DNA of 64,000 nt. Source: Lacipirellula limnantheis (GTDB lineage Bacteria; Planctomycetota; Planctomycetia; Pirellulales; Lacipirellulaceae). A model generated the notes under the pieces. The model was not told the origin of the DNA and ran no database searches. It saw nothing but the letters and a program-made list of their open reading frames with translations. The position numbers were made by a program, and so were the translations under genes. This document shows, piece after piece, positions 1 through 9,126 of this stretch (positions are counted from its first letter, which is position 1; every line of letters begins with the position of its first letter). The stretch is from contig NZ_CP036339.1 of assembly GCF_007746075.1 (NCBI RefSeq), forward strand, positions 4,183,786 through 4,247,785, in the 5' to 3' direction.

Positions 1-500
1 GCGAGAGCTAGCTCGGCGCAGCCACGGGCCGCATCCAATTGGTGAAGTCGCTCATGCATCCGAGCGAGCTCTAGCAGAATCTGAGCTCGCTCGGGCAATT
101 CGGGTGCGAGCGTCAGCGAGCGCTCGAAGCACGCGATGGCCCGATCGAACTGCTGTAGTTGGACATAAGATCGGCCGAGCATTTGCTGCAGATGTGCATC
201 GGCTGGGTAGAGCCGATCCGCGAGTTCGATCAAGCGCTCGGCATCGTCGACACGGTAGCGCAGAGCGTAGGCGCGGGCGACGTCCACAAGCAACACGGCG
301 TTGTGAGGGTCGCGGGCGAGTGCGGATTCGTAGAGACGGATCGCTTCATCGAATTGCCGGGCTGCCCACGCGTCTTGAGCACGGTCGATGCGAACGTCGG
401 GAAGATGCCGCCGCGCGGATCCATTGGACCAGCTTGCGGAACCACTCTTTCCCGAGAGCTTCGTCGGCTTGCGCGGCGGCTGATTCGATCGACGGGCCAT
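1..500 (-). CDS. TPR-repeat protein, C-terminus beyond the window
   Basis: Read on the minus strand from ATG at 500, this frame stays open to the window edge, so only the first ~166 residues are visible. A short basic N-terminus (MARRSNQPPRKP) is followed by three tandem helix pairs of TPR type: one around FDEAIRLYESALARDP, one around DDAERLIELADRLYPADA and one around FDRAIACFERSLTLAPELP. These give the alternating small/large pattern and the terminal proline expected of TPRs, which act as protein-protein interaction scaffolds. No signal peptide or catalytic domain is visible in this part, so any other domain lies to the left of the window. The call as a real gene rests on the repeat periodicity, not on a motif of known function. 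Confidence 0.6.
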   Translation of the reverse strand, partial: MARRSNQPPRKPTKLSGKSGSASWSNGSARRHLPDVRIDRAQDAWAARQFDEAIRLYESALARDPHNAVLLVDVARAYALRYRVDDAERLIELADRLYPADAHLQQMLGRSYVQLQQFDRAIACFERSLTLAPELPERAQILLELARMHERLHQLDAARGCAELAL

Positions 501-579
501 CGTGGTCCATTGTAAACCGAATTTAACTGGGTGCGTTTCCCAGTCGCCGCTGCAATCGAAAGAATCTGCCTAGCTTGCA

Positions 580-1359
580 CTACCGGCGCCGACGGACAGC
601 AGCAAGAGCCGCCCCGCCAACCCCGAGCAGCAAAACGGAGGCTGGCTCGGGAACCGTGGGACTTACGTCGAGCGTCGCATCGTCGACCGAGTTGTCCTCC
701 GCGCCCCAAAAGCCGACGCCGACCGGATGGCCGATGACAGGCGACCCTGGCAGCACGTCGTACTTTAAACTGATCTGCCGCCACGCCGCCTGACTTTGCG
801 CTGGCGTCCACGAAGGATCGCGATTGACGAAATCGCCGGTGTCCGGAGCGTACCGCTTGAACGTCAGCGAATTGGCTTCGCTGAACGGAACGGAACCATC
901 GAAAATGTAGAGGAACACGCGGCTCGATCCGGCGGACCCGGCCCCGATCGTGGCGTCGATGTCACCCTGGGCCCAGATTGAGAACGTATAGGTCTTCCCG
1001 GCTTCGAAGACAGCGTTTGTCTCTTGAGCGCTGTATTGGGTGAAGCCGTGCATCGCCTGGTTGCCCGTGCGCGGCGCGGCCCGTCGATGAGCCGCGCTGG
1101 CTTCGCCGTAGGCGGCGTTATAGAGCCAGTTGCTGTTGGCGTCGTCTTGAGTGTAGCCGGGAGGGCTGTCGAGATCATCGACCCAGGCGCTCGTTGGCCG
1201 ATATTCGTTCGCGTAGGCGTAACCAACGGATGGGACGACATACGCTTCAAAACTTGGATCTCCCAACGGAACGCCGGCCGCACTCGCGTAGTTGGGAATC
1301 CACAGGCCGGCCGCGAGCAGCGCAGCCGGTACGCACTTAAACCAGTTGCCGATCTTCAT
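580..1359 (-). CDS. PEP-CTERM sorting-domain protein, exported
   Basis: 259 residues. Residues 1-27 form a signal peptide (basic MKIGNWFK, hydrophobic core, cleavage near YASA). The middle is a beta-rich jelly-roll-like domain with a FEAGKTYTFSIWAQGD segment typical of carbohydrate-binding-like folds in planctomycete surface proteins. The last ~25 residues are a complete PEP-CTERM signal: VPEP, a hydrophobic helix, then AAVRRRR. In bacteria with an exosortase such tails are recognised, cleaved and the protein is retained at the cell surface. A GGAG box lies 8 bases before the ATG. No enzymatic motif is seen. It lies next to an exported nuclease-like PEP-CTERM gene on the same strand, 147 bases apart, so co-expression is possible but not shown. 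Confidence 0.85.
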   Translation of the reverse strand: MKIGNWFKCVPAALLAAGLWIPNYASAAGVPLGDPSFEAYVVPSVGYAYANEYRPTSAWVDDLDSPPGYTQDDANSNWLYNAAYGEASAAHRRAAPRTGNQAMHGFTQYSAQETNAVFEAGKTYTFSIWAQGDIDATIGAGSAGSSRVFLYIFDGSVPFSEANSLTFKRYAPDTGDFVNRDPSWTPAQSQAAWRQISLKYDVLPGSPVIGHPVGVGFWGAEDNSVDDATLDVSPTVPEPASVLLLGVGGAALAAVRRRR

Positions 1360-1506
1360 TAGGCGATCTCCGCGATGGTCGGGGCAGCGAGGGCGCTCGT
1401 TGAACGATGAGAACCAAGCCGTGCTGCCGAAGAGGAACAGAGAAGCGAATCATGGGAAGGGAGCGGCCGCCGTCTCGCACCGAGACCGAGCCTGCCTCCA
1501 TCATGG

Positions 1507-2757
1507 CTAGTTTCGTTGCCGAGGAGGCGTCCAACTACGAGTTTCCGCGCAGAATATTTGTCGTTTTGGCGACGCGACGAGAAACGCCAGTGCCAGAAAG
1601 GCGCCGAACGTTGAAATCGGCTCGGGTACGGCTAGCATCGCGGCAAATGAGCCGGAGCCGTTCACCCCTTCGAACATCATTTTAAACTGCGCAAAGTCCG
1701 CGAAATCGTTCCGAAAATCGCCGTTTAAGTCGCCCAGCCTCCAGGCGTCGTCGGCGCTGAGCCCACTGAGATTAGCGTGCTGGTTGGCCCGCAGTATGGC
1801 CCAATCGGCGACGTTGATCACGCCGTTAGCGTCAAAATCGCCGGCGACCGTCAACGAGTAGGTGGCGACCACGGCGCGGTGGTCCGCATTGTAGCCCGCA
1901 ACGGCGATGTCCGTATTGGGGTTGCCGTCTGCCGGGCCGATCGTGGCGGCAGCGGTCGCCGTGACGCCGCGGCCTCGATGATAAATGACGTCAATTCGGT
2001 CATGCACCTCATTGCTGTCGAGGGTTGGATACGGATAACCAGGCGTCCAGGTGTAGCCGGGATTCGCCACTTCGTCGGGAAATACGCTACGAAACGAATC
2101 GGTCATTCCGGCATCGACGATGCGCTTAGACGTTGGATACTCAACCTTGAGATCATACGGCCGCGCGGTGGCCGCGGCCGCCTCCACTGTCCAGTCTAGG
2201 TGGGAAGGCTCGTTAAAGTCCCCGGTGAAAAAGACCGGCGTTCCCGATGCGATCGCGCTGGCCATGCTGCTGAGGTAGCTAGTTGTCCCCCCGCCGCGAG
2301 CGCTATTCGCTGCCGCAATCACGGAAGCCTCGTTCATCGGCAAGACGCCGTCGCGGAGGTCGTAGGGTTGGTAGGGATAGGCCGCCAGATGCGCATTGAA
2401 CAACCAAATGTTCTGTCCCGGCGACAGCTCAATCTGCACGCCGAGATTCCCGCTAGCGGCGGCCGTGATCGGGAAGCGGCTAATGACTTGAATATCCCCG
2501 CCCGACTGCTGGTAGTAATGAAAACCCATGGCCGCGGCGATCGAGACGCCCGCCGAATTATCAAGCTCCTGAACGCCAATGACGTCGGCGCCACTGGTTT
2601 GCATGATCTCGCGAAGCTTGTTACGGCCGGCGGTGGTCCCTTCGGCAGACCATACATTGAAAGTGAGTATCTTCAGCGATGAAACGAGCGCGGCATTTCC
2701 GCACGCTGCCGTCGCAAACGCCAACCCCCAGACGAAGACTCGAAGCCACCGCTGCAT
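1507..2757 (-). CDS. Exported endonuclease/exonuclease/phosphatase-family protein with dockerin and PEP-CTERM tail
   Basis: 416 residues. A signal peptide (1-23) is followed by an EEP hydrolase domain (about 28-300) showing the family's motifs in order: LTFNVWS at the first strand, GVQELD with the metal-binding Glu, TGDFNEP with the catalytic Asp-Asn, a DRIDVIYHRG strand and a terminal NADHRAVVATY carrying the Asp-His pair. The family hydrolyses phosphodiester or phosphomonoester bonds (nucleic acids, phospholipids, sugar phosphates); the substrate here is unknown. Residues ~306-362 carry two calcium-loop repeats of type I dockerin. VPEP at ~377-380 starts a PEP-CTERM anchor, but about 20 residues follow the hydrophobic stretch (ending TPPRQRN) where a short basic tail is usual. 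GGAG sits 7 bases before the ATG. Confidence 0.85.
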   Translation of the reverse strand: MQRWLRVFVWGLAFATAACGNAALVSSLKILTFNVWSAEGTTAGRNKLREIMQTSGADVIGVQELDNSAGVSIAAAMGFHYYQQSGGDIQVISRFPITAAASGNLGVQIELSPGQNIWLFNAHLAAYPYQPYDLRDGVLPMNEASVIAAANSARGGGTTSYLSSMASAIASGTPVFFTGDFNEPSHLDWTVEAAAATARPYDLKVEYPTSKRIVDAGMTDSFRSVFPDEVANPGYTWTPGYPYPTLDSNEVHDRIDVIYHRGRGVTATAAATIGPADGNPNTDIAVAGYNADHRAVVATYSLTVAGDFDANGVINVADWAILRANQHANLSGLSADDAWRLGDLNGDFRNDFADFAQFKMMFEGVNGSGSFAAMLAVPEPISTFGAFLALAFLVASPKRQIFCAETRSWTPPRQRN

Positions 2758-2988
2758 CGCTCTGCTCCATCAAACCAGAAGGCGGCACTGGGGTTTGAGA
2801 CCCGCCGCGACAAGACCTCCTCCAGTGTTTGCGACGAGTGTGAACGCTGCAATGCCGCCGTGCGCAACAGTTTTGGCGAAACCGGCGCCGTCTCGTCGGG
2901 TTTGGCTTTCCCCCTTGCCAACGGCTCGGGTTCGGGCATGTTATGGTGAATCGCCGAGGGATCAGGAGATTTTCTGTCGAGCAAGCGT

Positions 2989-4179
2989 ATGCCGAAGAGC
3001 CGCCTCGTTGCCCTACTGATCGACACTTCCACCTCGTGGGGGATTCGGCTCATCAAGGGCATCAATCAATACGCGCATGAGTCGGGCGACTGGTTGATTC
3101 ATGTCGAGCCGCGCGGCCGATACGAACGGCTACATCTGCCAGCGGGCTGGAAGGGCGACGGCGTCATCGCGCGGATCAATCGGAAATCACTTGCCGATGA
3201 AATCACTGCCAGCGGCCTACCGGCCGTCAACGTCTCTTGGTATCCCTTTGCCGGGCCAAGAATTGCGCGCTGCACCGTCGATGAACAACAGACGGGCAAA
3301 ATGGCGGCGGACTACTTCCTTTCGAACGGGTTCACCGAGTTCGCCTATTGCGGCACGAACGACCGTCCCGGGTACGTCGATCTGTTGGCTGAGTCGTTTG
3401 AACAATCGATCGTCGCGGCCGGCCATCGCGCCCACCGCTATCAAGCTCCCGCCGTGCAGCAGCAAGACGATGGCTGGGACGTGCAACTTGCGAGCCTCGT
3501 GAATTGGCTCAAAGGGCTCCCGAAGCCAGTCGCGCTGCTTTGCTGGAGCGCCGCTCGCGGTCGGCAAGTCACCGAGGCGTGTCACTATGCGGGGCTCAGG
3601 GTGCCCGACGAAGTCTCGGTCTTAGGCGGGGAGTTCGACGAGTTGATGGCAAGTATCTCCTACCCTCCCCAATCGACCATCGATCAGCCGTCGGAACAGG
3701 TGGGCTACGCGGCTGCGGAAATGCTCGCGAAGATGATGGCTGGCGGCAAACCGCCAGCCCAGCCGCTGATGTTTCCGCCAAGTCGCATCGACGTGCGACA
3801 TTCGACCGACACCTTGGCTATCGACGACCAACTCGTCAGCGATGCGCTGAAACTGATCCGCCAGCAGGCCCCGGCCGGGATCTACGTTTCCGACGTGGTG
3901 CGGAAGCTTTCCGTGGCGCGCCGGACCTTGGAGCAGCGCTTTGTCAAGTTGATTGGCCGCACGCCTGCGGCCGAGATCCGCCGGGTGCGCCTCGAAGAGG
4001 CCAAGCGTCTGCTCATCGAGACCGACCGTTCCATTGCCGAAATCGCCCGGACGACGGGCTTCGGCCAGCAAGACCTCTTTTCGCGCACGTTCCGGCGGAG
4101 CGTCGGGATGCCGCCAAGCGAGTTTCGGCGACAGCATCACGGCGGCCTGTGGCTGCAGGATCGCGACGGACGGAACTAG
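2989..4179 (+). CDS. XylR-type transcriptional regulator (LacI-like sensor plus AraC DNA-binding domain)
   Basis: 396 residues, cytoplasmic. Residues ~1-275 resemble a periplasmic-binding-protein/LacI sensor (opening VALLIDTSTSWGIRLIKGI, closing with a SYPPQSTIDQPSEQVGYAAAEML segment). Residues ~285-385 are an AraC/XylS domain with two helix-turn-helices (IYVSDVVRKLSVARRTLEQR and SIAEIARTTGFGQQDLFSR). This is the architecture of XylR of E. coli and of many planctomycete glycan regulators; it would sense a sugar and activate nearby genes. It is divergent from the nuclease/PEP-CTERM gene (231-base gap) and upstream of a DUF1559 gene, so those are its plausible targets. The ligand is unknown. 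The ribosome-binding site before the ATG is weak. A second copy of this family lies at 46049-47215. Confidence 0.88.
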   Translation: MPKSRLVALLIDTSTSWGIRLIKGINQYAHESGDWLIHVEPRGRYERLHLPAGWKGDGVIARINRKSLADEITASGLPAVNVSWYPFAGPRIARCTVDEQQTGKMAADYFLSNGFTEFAYCGTNDRPGYVDLLAESFEQSIVAAGHRAHRYQAPAVQQQDDGWDVQLASLVNWLKGLPKPVALLCWSAARGRQVTEACHYAGLRVPDEVSVLGGEFDELMASISYPPQSTIDQPSEQVGYAAAEMLAKMMAGGKPPAQPLMFPPSRIDVRHSTDTLAIDDQLVSDALKLIRQQAPAGIYVSDVVRKLSVARRTLEQRFVKLIGRTPAAEIRRVRLEEAKRLLIETDRSIAEIARTTGFGQQDLFSRTFRRSVGMPPSEFRRQHHGGLWLQDRDGRN

Positions 4180-4591
4180 CCGCCTGGGAACATGGCGGCT
4201 GCAGACGCTGGCGGCCGTGGTCAGGCGAAGGCGGCGTCAGTGTTGCAGTCGCGGATAAAGCGCTGCCTGAGGGCCTTGGACAACTCATTTGGCCAAGGAC
4301 TCCGTAAAAATGCCAAATGTTTTGCGCAGCGAAAATGTAGGACCGATCACCGGCAGAAATTAACATAATTGGAGTACGGTGGGCTCGAAGGAACTGGCGA
4401 ATGCGGTACGGGAAGCCACGATTACCGCGCCACCTAGATCCGTCGGATGCAGTTTATCCAGCCTCTTCTCCGCCGCCGGCCATGGTTCGAATGATGCTCA
4501 CTAAATGACGCAGCATCAACGCAGATTGAACGACCAACTCGATGGCGAGGCGGCATTTTTGCAAGATCGGATCCTCGAGCGAGACAATGGC
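4180..4591. other. Intergenic stretch without a recognised gene
   Basis: 412 bases between the XylR-type regulator and the DUF1559 protein. The reading frame of the DUF1559 gene is open upstream to 4505, but that stretch shows no conserved residues. The second half is AT-richer (around 4300-4380) and may hold the promoter of the DUF1559 gene. No convincing hairpin with a T-run, no RNA gene and no other coding signal was seen. Confidence 0.5.
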
Positions 4592-5632
4592 ATGCCCCGC
4601 GCAATAAAACTCCGAACTGCATTTACGCTGGTCGAGCTGCTGGTCGTGATCGCGATAATCGGCGTCCTGGTTGCGCTACTGCTGCCGGCCGTTCAAGCCG
4701 CGCGCGAAGCGGCGCGGCGATCGCAGTGCCAGAATAATTTGAAGCAACAGGGGCTCGCCTTCCAGATGGCCCACGACGCGATGGGGCACTTTCCGGTCGG
4801 TGCGGCCAGCGGCGAAGGCTCGATGTGGTCGTATTACATCCTTCCGTACATTGAAGCGGCAGCGGCCCAGGCTCGGATGAAGGTTGGAGAAAACTCCGGC
4901 GGCAACTTTCAGTGGGCGAGCAGCGGTCCCTACACGCGAGCCCAGATAGAAGGAGACAAGACCTACGCTAACATAATCCTCTGCGAAACCCCGTTCCCGG
5001 TCTTTCGATGCCCAACCGCGAATCTTCCGGAGCACCAATACAATCTCTCGACGCATAGTTGGCTCGTGATGGAACGTGCCCCGGCTTCATACATTGGGAG
5101 CGCTTCTGGCCTCGTGACAAGTCAGAATACAGTCGACGCCAACAACGTCAAAATGGGCTCGCTCGACGGCGTCCTGTTCTCGCTGAGCAAAGTTGGCATC
5201 AAGAACATATTGGACGGAACCTCAAACACGATGCTTATTGGAGAAGCGTTACACGATTCGATCGCCGTAGAAAAGCGTGGAGCATCTGCAGAATCTGCGC
5301 TCGGAAGCTATAAGGATCATTGGGCGCTGGGTTCCGACGACCTTGATGGCACGGGTGGTGCTAACGCGGCGCGCGATCCATCGGAGGCATTGGGATCGAC
5401 TGCGGTGCCGCTCAACTATCAGAATCAATTCCCCATCGGCGAGGGATGTGCGGCTCCGGGAATCAACGGCGCCGACTGCCAAATGATTCAACTCGCTTTC
5501 GGCAGCGCCCATCCGGGCGGCGCTCAAGTCTTGCGGTGCGACGGGTCCGCCGAACTAGTGAACGAAGGAGTCGACCCCATCGTATGGCGCGACTTGGCAA
5601 CGCGTGACAGCCAAATCACGCTCACCCCGTGA
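4592..5632 (+). CDS. DUF1559 domain protein with type IV pilin-like N-terminal methylation signal
   Basis: 346 residues from ATG 4592, chosen over the in-frame ATG at 4505 because it gives the normal short basic leader (MPRAIKLRTA) before the FTLVELLVVIAIIGVLVALL prepilin segment. The family continues with LLPAVQAAREAARRSQCQNN and ends with a conserved GSAHPGGAQVLRCDGSAELV block, both present. DUF1559 proteins are multiplied in planctomycetes and are thought to be pseudopilin-like secreted or envelope proteins; their exact job is unknown. Ala replaces the usual Gly before the cleaved Phe. It is followed 73 bases later by a small TPR lipoprotein, a common neighbour of this family. Residue cleavage by a prepilin peptidase is inferred from the motif only. 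Confidence 0.9.
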   Translation: MPRAIKLRTAFTLVELLVVIAIIGVLVALLLPAVQAAREAARRSQCQNNLKQQGLAFQMAHDAMGHFPVGAASGEGSMWSYYILPYIEAAAAQARMKVGENSGGNFQWASSGPYTRAQIEGDKTYANIILCETPFPVFRCPTANLPEHQYNLSTHSWLVMERAPASYIGSASGLVTSQNTVDANNVKMGSLDGVLFSLSKVGIKNILDGTSNTMLIGEALHDSIAVEKRGASAESALGSYKDHWALGSDDLDGTGGANAARDPSEALGSTAVPLNYQNQFPIGEGCAAPGINGADCQMIQLAFGSAHPGGAQVLRCDGSAELVNEGVDPIVWRDLATRDSQITLTP

Positions 5633-5705
5633 TTAGACTAAGCAGAGTCGCCGAGGAGCTTTTTCCTGTTTACCGCGAGATAGTGCGACACTGGCAGTTA
5701 AGTGA

Positions 5706-6122
5706 ATGCAGAGTAAAGCAATCGAAGTTGTTTCGGAGCGTTTGCGACGTATCGTCCTTTTCGGCATTGCGTTAACGTTGGCATCGACTGCCTGCGGTTG
5801 CGGCGGCGACAGGCCGATCGTTTCGGATGCCAACAAACTTTTTATTGAAGCCAGCAAACTTATCGGCGAAGGCCAGAAACAAGCGGCACTCGACAAGCTA
5901 AACGAATCAATTGCGTCCGAACCGTTACTGTGGTCGTATCGCGAACGGGCGAAATTGCTTCTTGAAATGGGCCGAGATGAAGACGCCCTCAACGACTGCG
6001 ACGCCGCGCTTAACATCGCGCCTGAGGATCCCGACTTGTTGTGGCTGAAGGGCGAAATCGCCAAACCGGCCGCTCAACGATTCCAGGGCAAATTCAAATC
6101 GCCGCCCAGCAGCAATCGCTGA
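5706..6122 (+). CDS. Small TPR-repeat protein, probable lipoprotein
   Basis: 138 residues. The N-terminus has a basic start, a hydrophobic stretch (IVLFGIALTLAS) and the sequence TACGCGG, which offers a cysteine for lipidation, though the lipobox is not canonical. The rest holds about two TPR units (ANKLFIEASKLIGEGQKQAA; YRERAKLLLEMGRDEDALND; ending LNIAPEDPDLLWLKGEI). Planctomycete DUF1559 genes are often followed by a small exported protein of this size, and this one sits 73 bases after the DUF1559 stop. It would act as an envelope-side adaptor if truly exported. No enzymatic motif is visible. Confidence 0.7.
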   Translation: MQSKAIEVVSERLRRIVLFGIALTLASTACGCGGDRPIVSDANKLFIEASKLIGEGQKQAALDKLNESIASEPLLWSYRERAKLLLEMGRDEDALNDCDAALNIAPEDPDLLWLKGEIAKPAAQRFQGKFKSPPSSNR

Positions 6123-6190
6123 CAACGCTTCCCCATCGCTCATCACGCCTCAACGCAGAGTGGACCGAAGCCACCATTGGAGAACGATCC

Positions 6191-7570
6191 ATGAAGGTCA
6201 CGAACTTACGACGCAAACTGATGGCGACCCTTGCCGCCGGCGGCCTCCTCCAAGCGGGGGTCGCCGACGCCGCCAATTTGGATGTCAATCTCGTCGTCAA
6301 CGGCGGTTTTGAATCCGTCGACTTCGGGACCCTGGGTTCATCGAGCGGCCCGTTGGTCACCGATTGGACGCCGCAAGGCTTTGCGTACTCGCACGACGGT
6401 AGCGGCGGCGTGCCAAACTACGCCAACGGCACACCCCTCGCCAACGGCGGCAGCTACTATTTCGCCCCCGGATCGATCACCACGGGGGGAACGCCCCACC
6501 ACACGCTGGAGACGGCCATCACCCAGTCAATCAGCGTCGCGGCTGGCGCCACCGGCTCCCTGATCGCCACCGGCAATGCAAAGTTCAGCCTGAGCGCCTA
6601 CTTCAATAGCTATCAGTCGCAGGCCGATCACGGTAACGTCCAAGTTGAATTCTTGAACGGCGCCAACACGGTCGTAGGCACCGGCATCGCCACGCCAGGT
6701 CCGGGGGCGCTTCCCGATTGGACCAAAGTTACCGTCACCGGAGCTATTCCGACTGGCACCGCGACCGTAAAAGTATCCGCTTGGGGCACGTTGTTGCAGG
6801 GAGGCGGATCGGACGGGTACATCGATAACATCGACTTCCAGGTAGCATCGTTACTGGCGATCAGCGTGAACCGCTCCACCGGCGCGATTACGCTCTCCAA
6901 CCAAACCGGCAGCGCTAAGAATATTTCGAGCTACTCGATCACTTCAACTTCTCAGTCGTTGTCTCCTGCAACGTGGTTGTCAATCGCCGACAACTATGAC
7001 AACGGTAACCCGGGCCCGAACCAGGTCGACGCGACGCATGCCTGGAACGAAACCTCATTGCCGACCGACTTCACGAAGCTTGCTGAATCGGATCCGGCGA
7101 ATGCTGGGGCTTCACTGGCAAGTGGCCGTTTGGTCAATCTCGGCGCAGCCTGGGTGCAGACTCCTACGGAGGATCTGAAGTTCGAGTACGTTTCGGGAGG
7201 ACAGCTTTTCCAAGGAAGCGTTGAGTACGTGGGCGGCCCGGGCGGCAACCCCTTGATTGAAGGCGACCTCAACGTCGACGGCGTCATTTCGTCCGCCGAT
7301 TGGGCCATCGTCCGCGCCAATCAGCATGTCAGCCTGAGCGGAAAGTCCCTCGCCCAAGCCTATCGACTCGGAGATTTCAACGGCGACTTGGCCAACGATC
7401 ACGCGGATTTTATCGCGTTTAAGAATCTGTACGACGCTGCTAACGGCGTCGGGGCGTTCGCGGCGATGGTCTCGGCAGTCCCCGAGCCTGCCACGTGGGT
7501 CCTAGCCGCGGCGTCCGCCACGCTGTTGATCAGCCGTAGACGTCCCACCGGATCAGCGAACTGTCGATAG
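6191..7570 (+). CDS. Exported dockerin/PEP-CTERM protein (first of a tandem pair)
   Basis: 459 residues from ATG 6191; the frame is open upstream to 6041 but only this start gives a signal peptide (MKVTNLRRKLMATLAAGGLL, cleavage near VADA). Residues ~30-225 form a jelly-roll domain starting NLVVNGGFES, a hallmark of carbohydrate-binding-like modules, and ~225-350 a second beta domain. Residues ~358-412 hold a type I dockerin pair (GDLNVDGVISSADWA and GDFNGDLANDHADF). VPEP, a hydrophobic helix and SRRR form the PEP-CTERM tail at the end. The next gene encodes a paralog with the same domain order, so the pair looks like a tandem duplication. Likely a surface-displayed glycan-binding protein; no catalytic motif is seen. 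Confidence 0.88.
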   Translation: MKVTNLRRKLMATLAAGGLLQAGVADAANLDVNLVVNGGFESVDFGTLGSSSGPLVTDWTPQGFAYSHDGSGGVPNYANGTPLANGGSYYFAPGSITTGGTPHHTLETAITQSISVAAGATGSLIATGNAKFSLSAYFNSYQSQADHGNVQVEFLNGANTVVGTGIATPGPGALPDWTKVTVTGAIPTGTATVKVSAWGTLLQGGGSDGYIDNIDFQVASLLAISVNRSTGAITLSNQTGSAKNISSYSITSTSQSLSPATWLSIADNYDNGNPGPNQVDATHAWNETSLPTDFTKLAESDPANAGASLASGRLVNLGAAWVQTPTEDLKFEYVSGGQLFQGSVEYVGGPGGNPLIEGDLNVDGVISSADWAIVRANQHVSLSGKSLAQAYRLGDFNGDLANDHADFIAFKNLYDAANGVGAFAAMVSAVPEPATWVLAAASATLLISRRRPTGSANCR

Positions 7571-7638
7571 CCGTTACAGCCTTTTCCTCACAGCTCTAAT
7601 AGCCACCAACGATCACCGAACGAGACGCGGAGCCAACT

Positions 7639-8985
7639 ATGAAGATCAACAACTGGCGCGGCAAACTCGCGGTCACACTTGCCGCCAGCGGCTTGCTTTC
7701 GCCTGCCGCCGCGCGAGCTGCAAACCTCAATACAAACCTGGTCGTCAACCCGGGCTTCGAGTCGACCGACTTTATCACGACGGGCGATTACGGTGCGCCA
7801 TCGATCCTGGATTGGTCGGGCGGACCAGGATTCGCCTACTCCCACAATCCCGACGTGACGAGCGTGCCCGACTACGCCGACGGCGCTGATCCGCCTGGGG
7901 CCGGTAATTGGTACTTTACGGCCAACAACAACCCTGGATCGGCCACTGGAGACTTCCGCGAGCCTGGACTTTTCTACCAAGACATTGACGTCTCAACAGG
8001 CCCGACGGCCGCTGCGATTGCCGCGGGTAAGGGACGCGTTAATCTCTCCGCCTGGATGAGCAGCTACCTCAACGACAACGACTTTGGCAAGGTGCGGGTC
8101 GATTATCTTGATGCGGGCGGCGCGTCGCAAGGATTCTCGCAAATCAGCGACAACGACCCCGGCCCCGATAACGTCTGGTCGCAGACAACCGGCTTTGGAG
8201 CCATTGCAGTCGGGACTGCGAAGCTGCGCGTCTCGCTGTTTGGCGAAGCGGTGAACAACGGCAGCGACGCCTATATCGACAATGTCGACGTGCAGGTCAG
8301 CCAAACTACCAATCCGCAATTCCTGAGTCTCGAAATCAACACGGTCACAGGACAGGTGCAATTCAAAAACCAGACGGGCGACGCCGTTCAAGTCGACTAC
8401 TACGAAATTAAGAGCGCCGCGGGTTCGCTGAAGCCGGCAAGCTGGACCAGTTTGCAGGACCAAAATCTTGCCAGCTTTCCGGCCGGCAACGGTTCGGGAA
8501 ATGGTTGGGAGGAAGCAGGCGGGGTTGCTGCCGGAGTCCTCAGCGAATCGTTTTTGACCGGCAGCAGCAGCGTCGCTGCGGCGGCGAGCGTGAGTCTAGG
8601 GGCCGCGTTCGATACCGCCAAAGCCCAAGACGTGGTGTTTCGCTACGCGGTTGTCCCGCCAGCATCGCTCACCGCAGACTTCGACGCCGATGGCGACGCT
8701 GACGGCGCCGACTTCCTTGCTTGGCAACGCAACAACGGGTTGGCCACCGGGGCAACCAAAGCGCAAGGCGACGCTAATGGCGATGGCGCCGTCAACGCGG
8801 ACGACCTCGCCGCTTGGAAATTGCAGTTTGGCGGCGGCGGATTCGCCGGACCGGGCGTTCTCGTGCGCGGCGTGGTCACATACGTTGGAGCCGGAATTGC
8901 AGCGGTTCCGGAGCCCACTTCACTGCTCTACTGCGGATTCGCCGTGGCAGCCGCCGTGGCGTTTCGCCGCCGAGCATCGAGTTAA
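7639..8985 (+). CDS. Exported dockerin/PEP-CTERM protein (second of a tandem pair)
   Basis: 448 residues. Signal peptide MKINNWRGKLAVTLAASGLL with cleavage near ARAA, then NLVVNPGFES at the start of a jelly-roll domain (about 30-225) closely matching the preceding protein, a second beta domain, and a dockerin pair at ~346-397 (DFDADGDADGADFLAW and GDANGDGAVNADDLAAW). VPEP lies near residue 423, followed by a hydrophobic helix and FRRRASS. It starts 68 bases after the preceding gene and is probably co-transcribed. Its dockerin is of a different lineage from that of its neighbour although the rest of the protein is homologous, so dockerins appear to have been exchanged. Role as for the neighbour: surface glycan binding, inferred. 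Confidence 0.88.
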   Translation: MKINNWRGKLAVTLAASGLLSPAAARAANLNTNLVVNPGFESTDFITTGDYGAPSILDWSGGPGFAYSHNPDVTSVPDYADGADPPGAGNWYFTANNNPGSATGDFREPGLFYQDIDVSTGPTAAAIAAGKGRVNLSAWMSSYLNDNDFGKVRVDYLDAGGASQGFSQISDNDPGPDNVWSQTTGFGAIAVGTAKLRVSLFGEAVNNGSDAYIDNVDVQVSQTTNPQFLSLEINTVTGQVQFKNQTGDAVQVDYYEIKSAAGSLKPASWTSLQDQNLASFPAGNGSGNGWEEAGGVAAGVLSESFLTGSSSVAAAASVSLGAAFDTAKAQDVVFRYAVVPPASLTADFDADGDADGADFLAWQRNNGLATGATKAQGDANGDGAVNADDLAAWKLQFGGGGFAGPGVLVRGVVTYVGAGIAAVPEPTSLLYCGFAVAAAVAFRRRASS

Positions 8986-9041
8986 CGAAGCTTGTTCTGC
9001 AAAGCGGCTGAAAGTGTCTGTCGCGCACCAGCCAAACTTGG

Positions 9042-9089
9042 TTGACCGGCCTGCGCATTGCGGTCTATACTCCACTGAAAGCGCTGTCA
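9042..9089 (+). promoter_or_regulatory. Sigma-70-like promoter with LacI-type operator upstream of the lacI-family gene
   Basis: TTGACC at 9042-9047 and TATACT at 9066-9071 are separated by 18 bases. Directly downstream, at 9076-9089, lies TGAAAGCGCTGTCA, a near-palindrome around the central CG that fits the general LacI/CcpA operator shape. It covers the expected transcription start, so binding there would block initiation. The regulator gene begins at 9127, which suggests autoregulation. The same 14 bases recur in the GH144-type gene promoter at 25198-25211. Confidence 0.65.
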
Positions 9090-9126
9090 CCATTAAAGAT
9101 GGACGCTTGGCCTGGGGAGGATAGAC

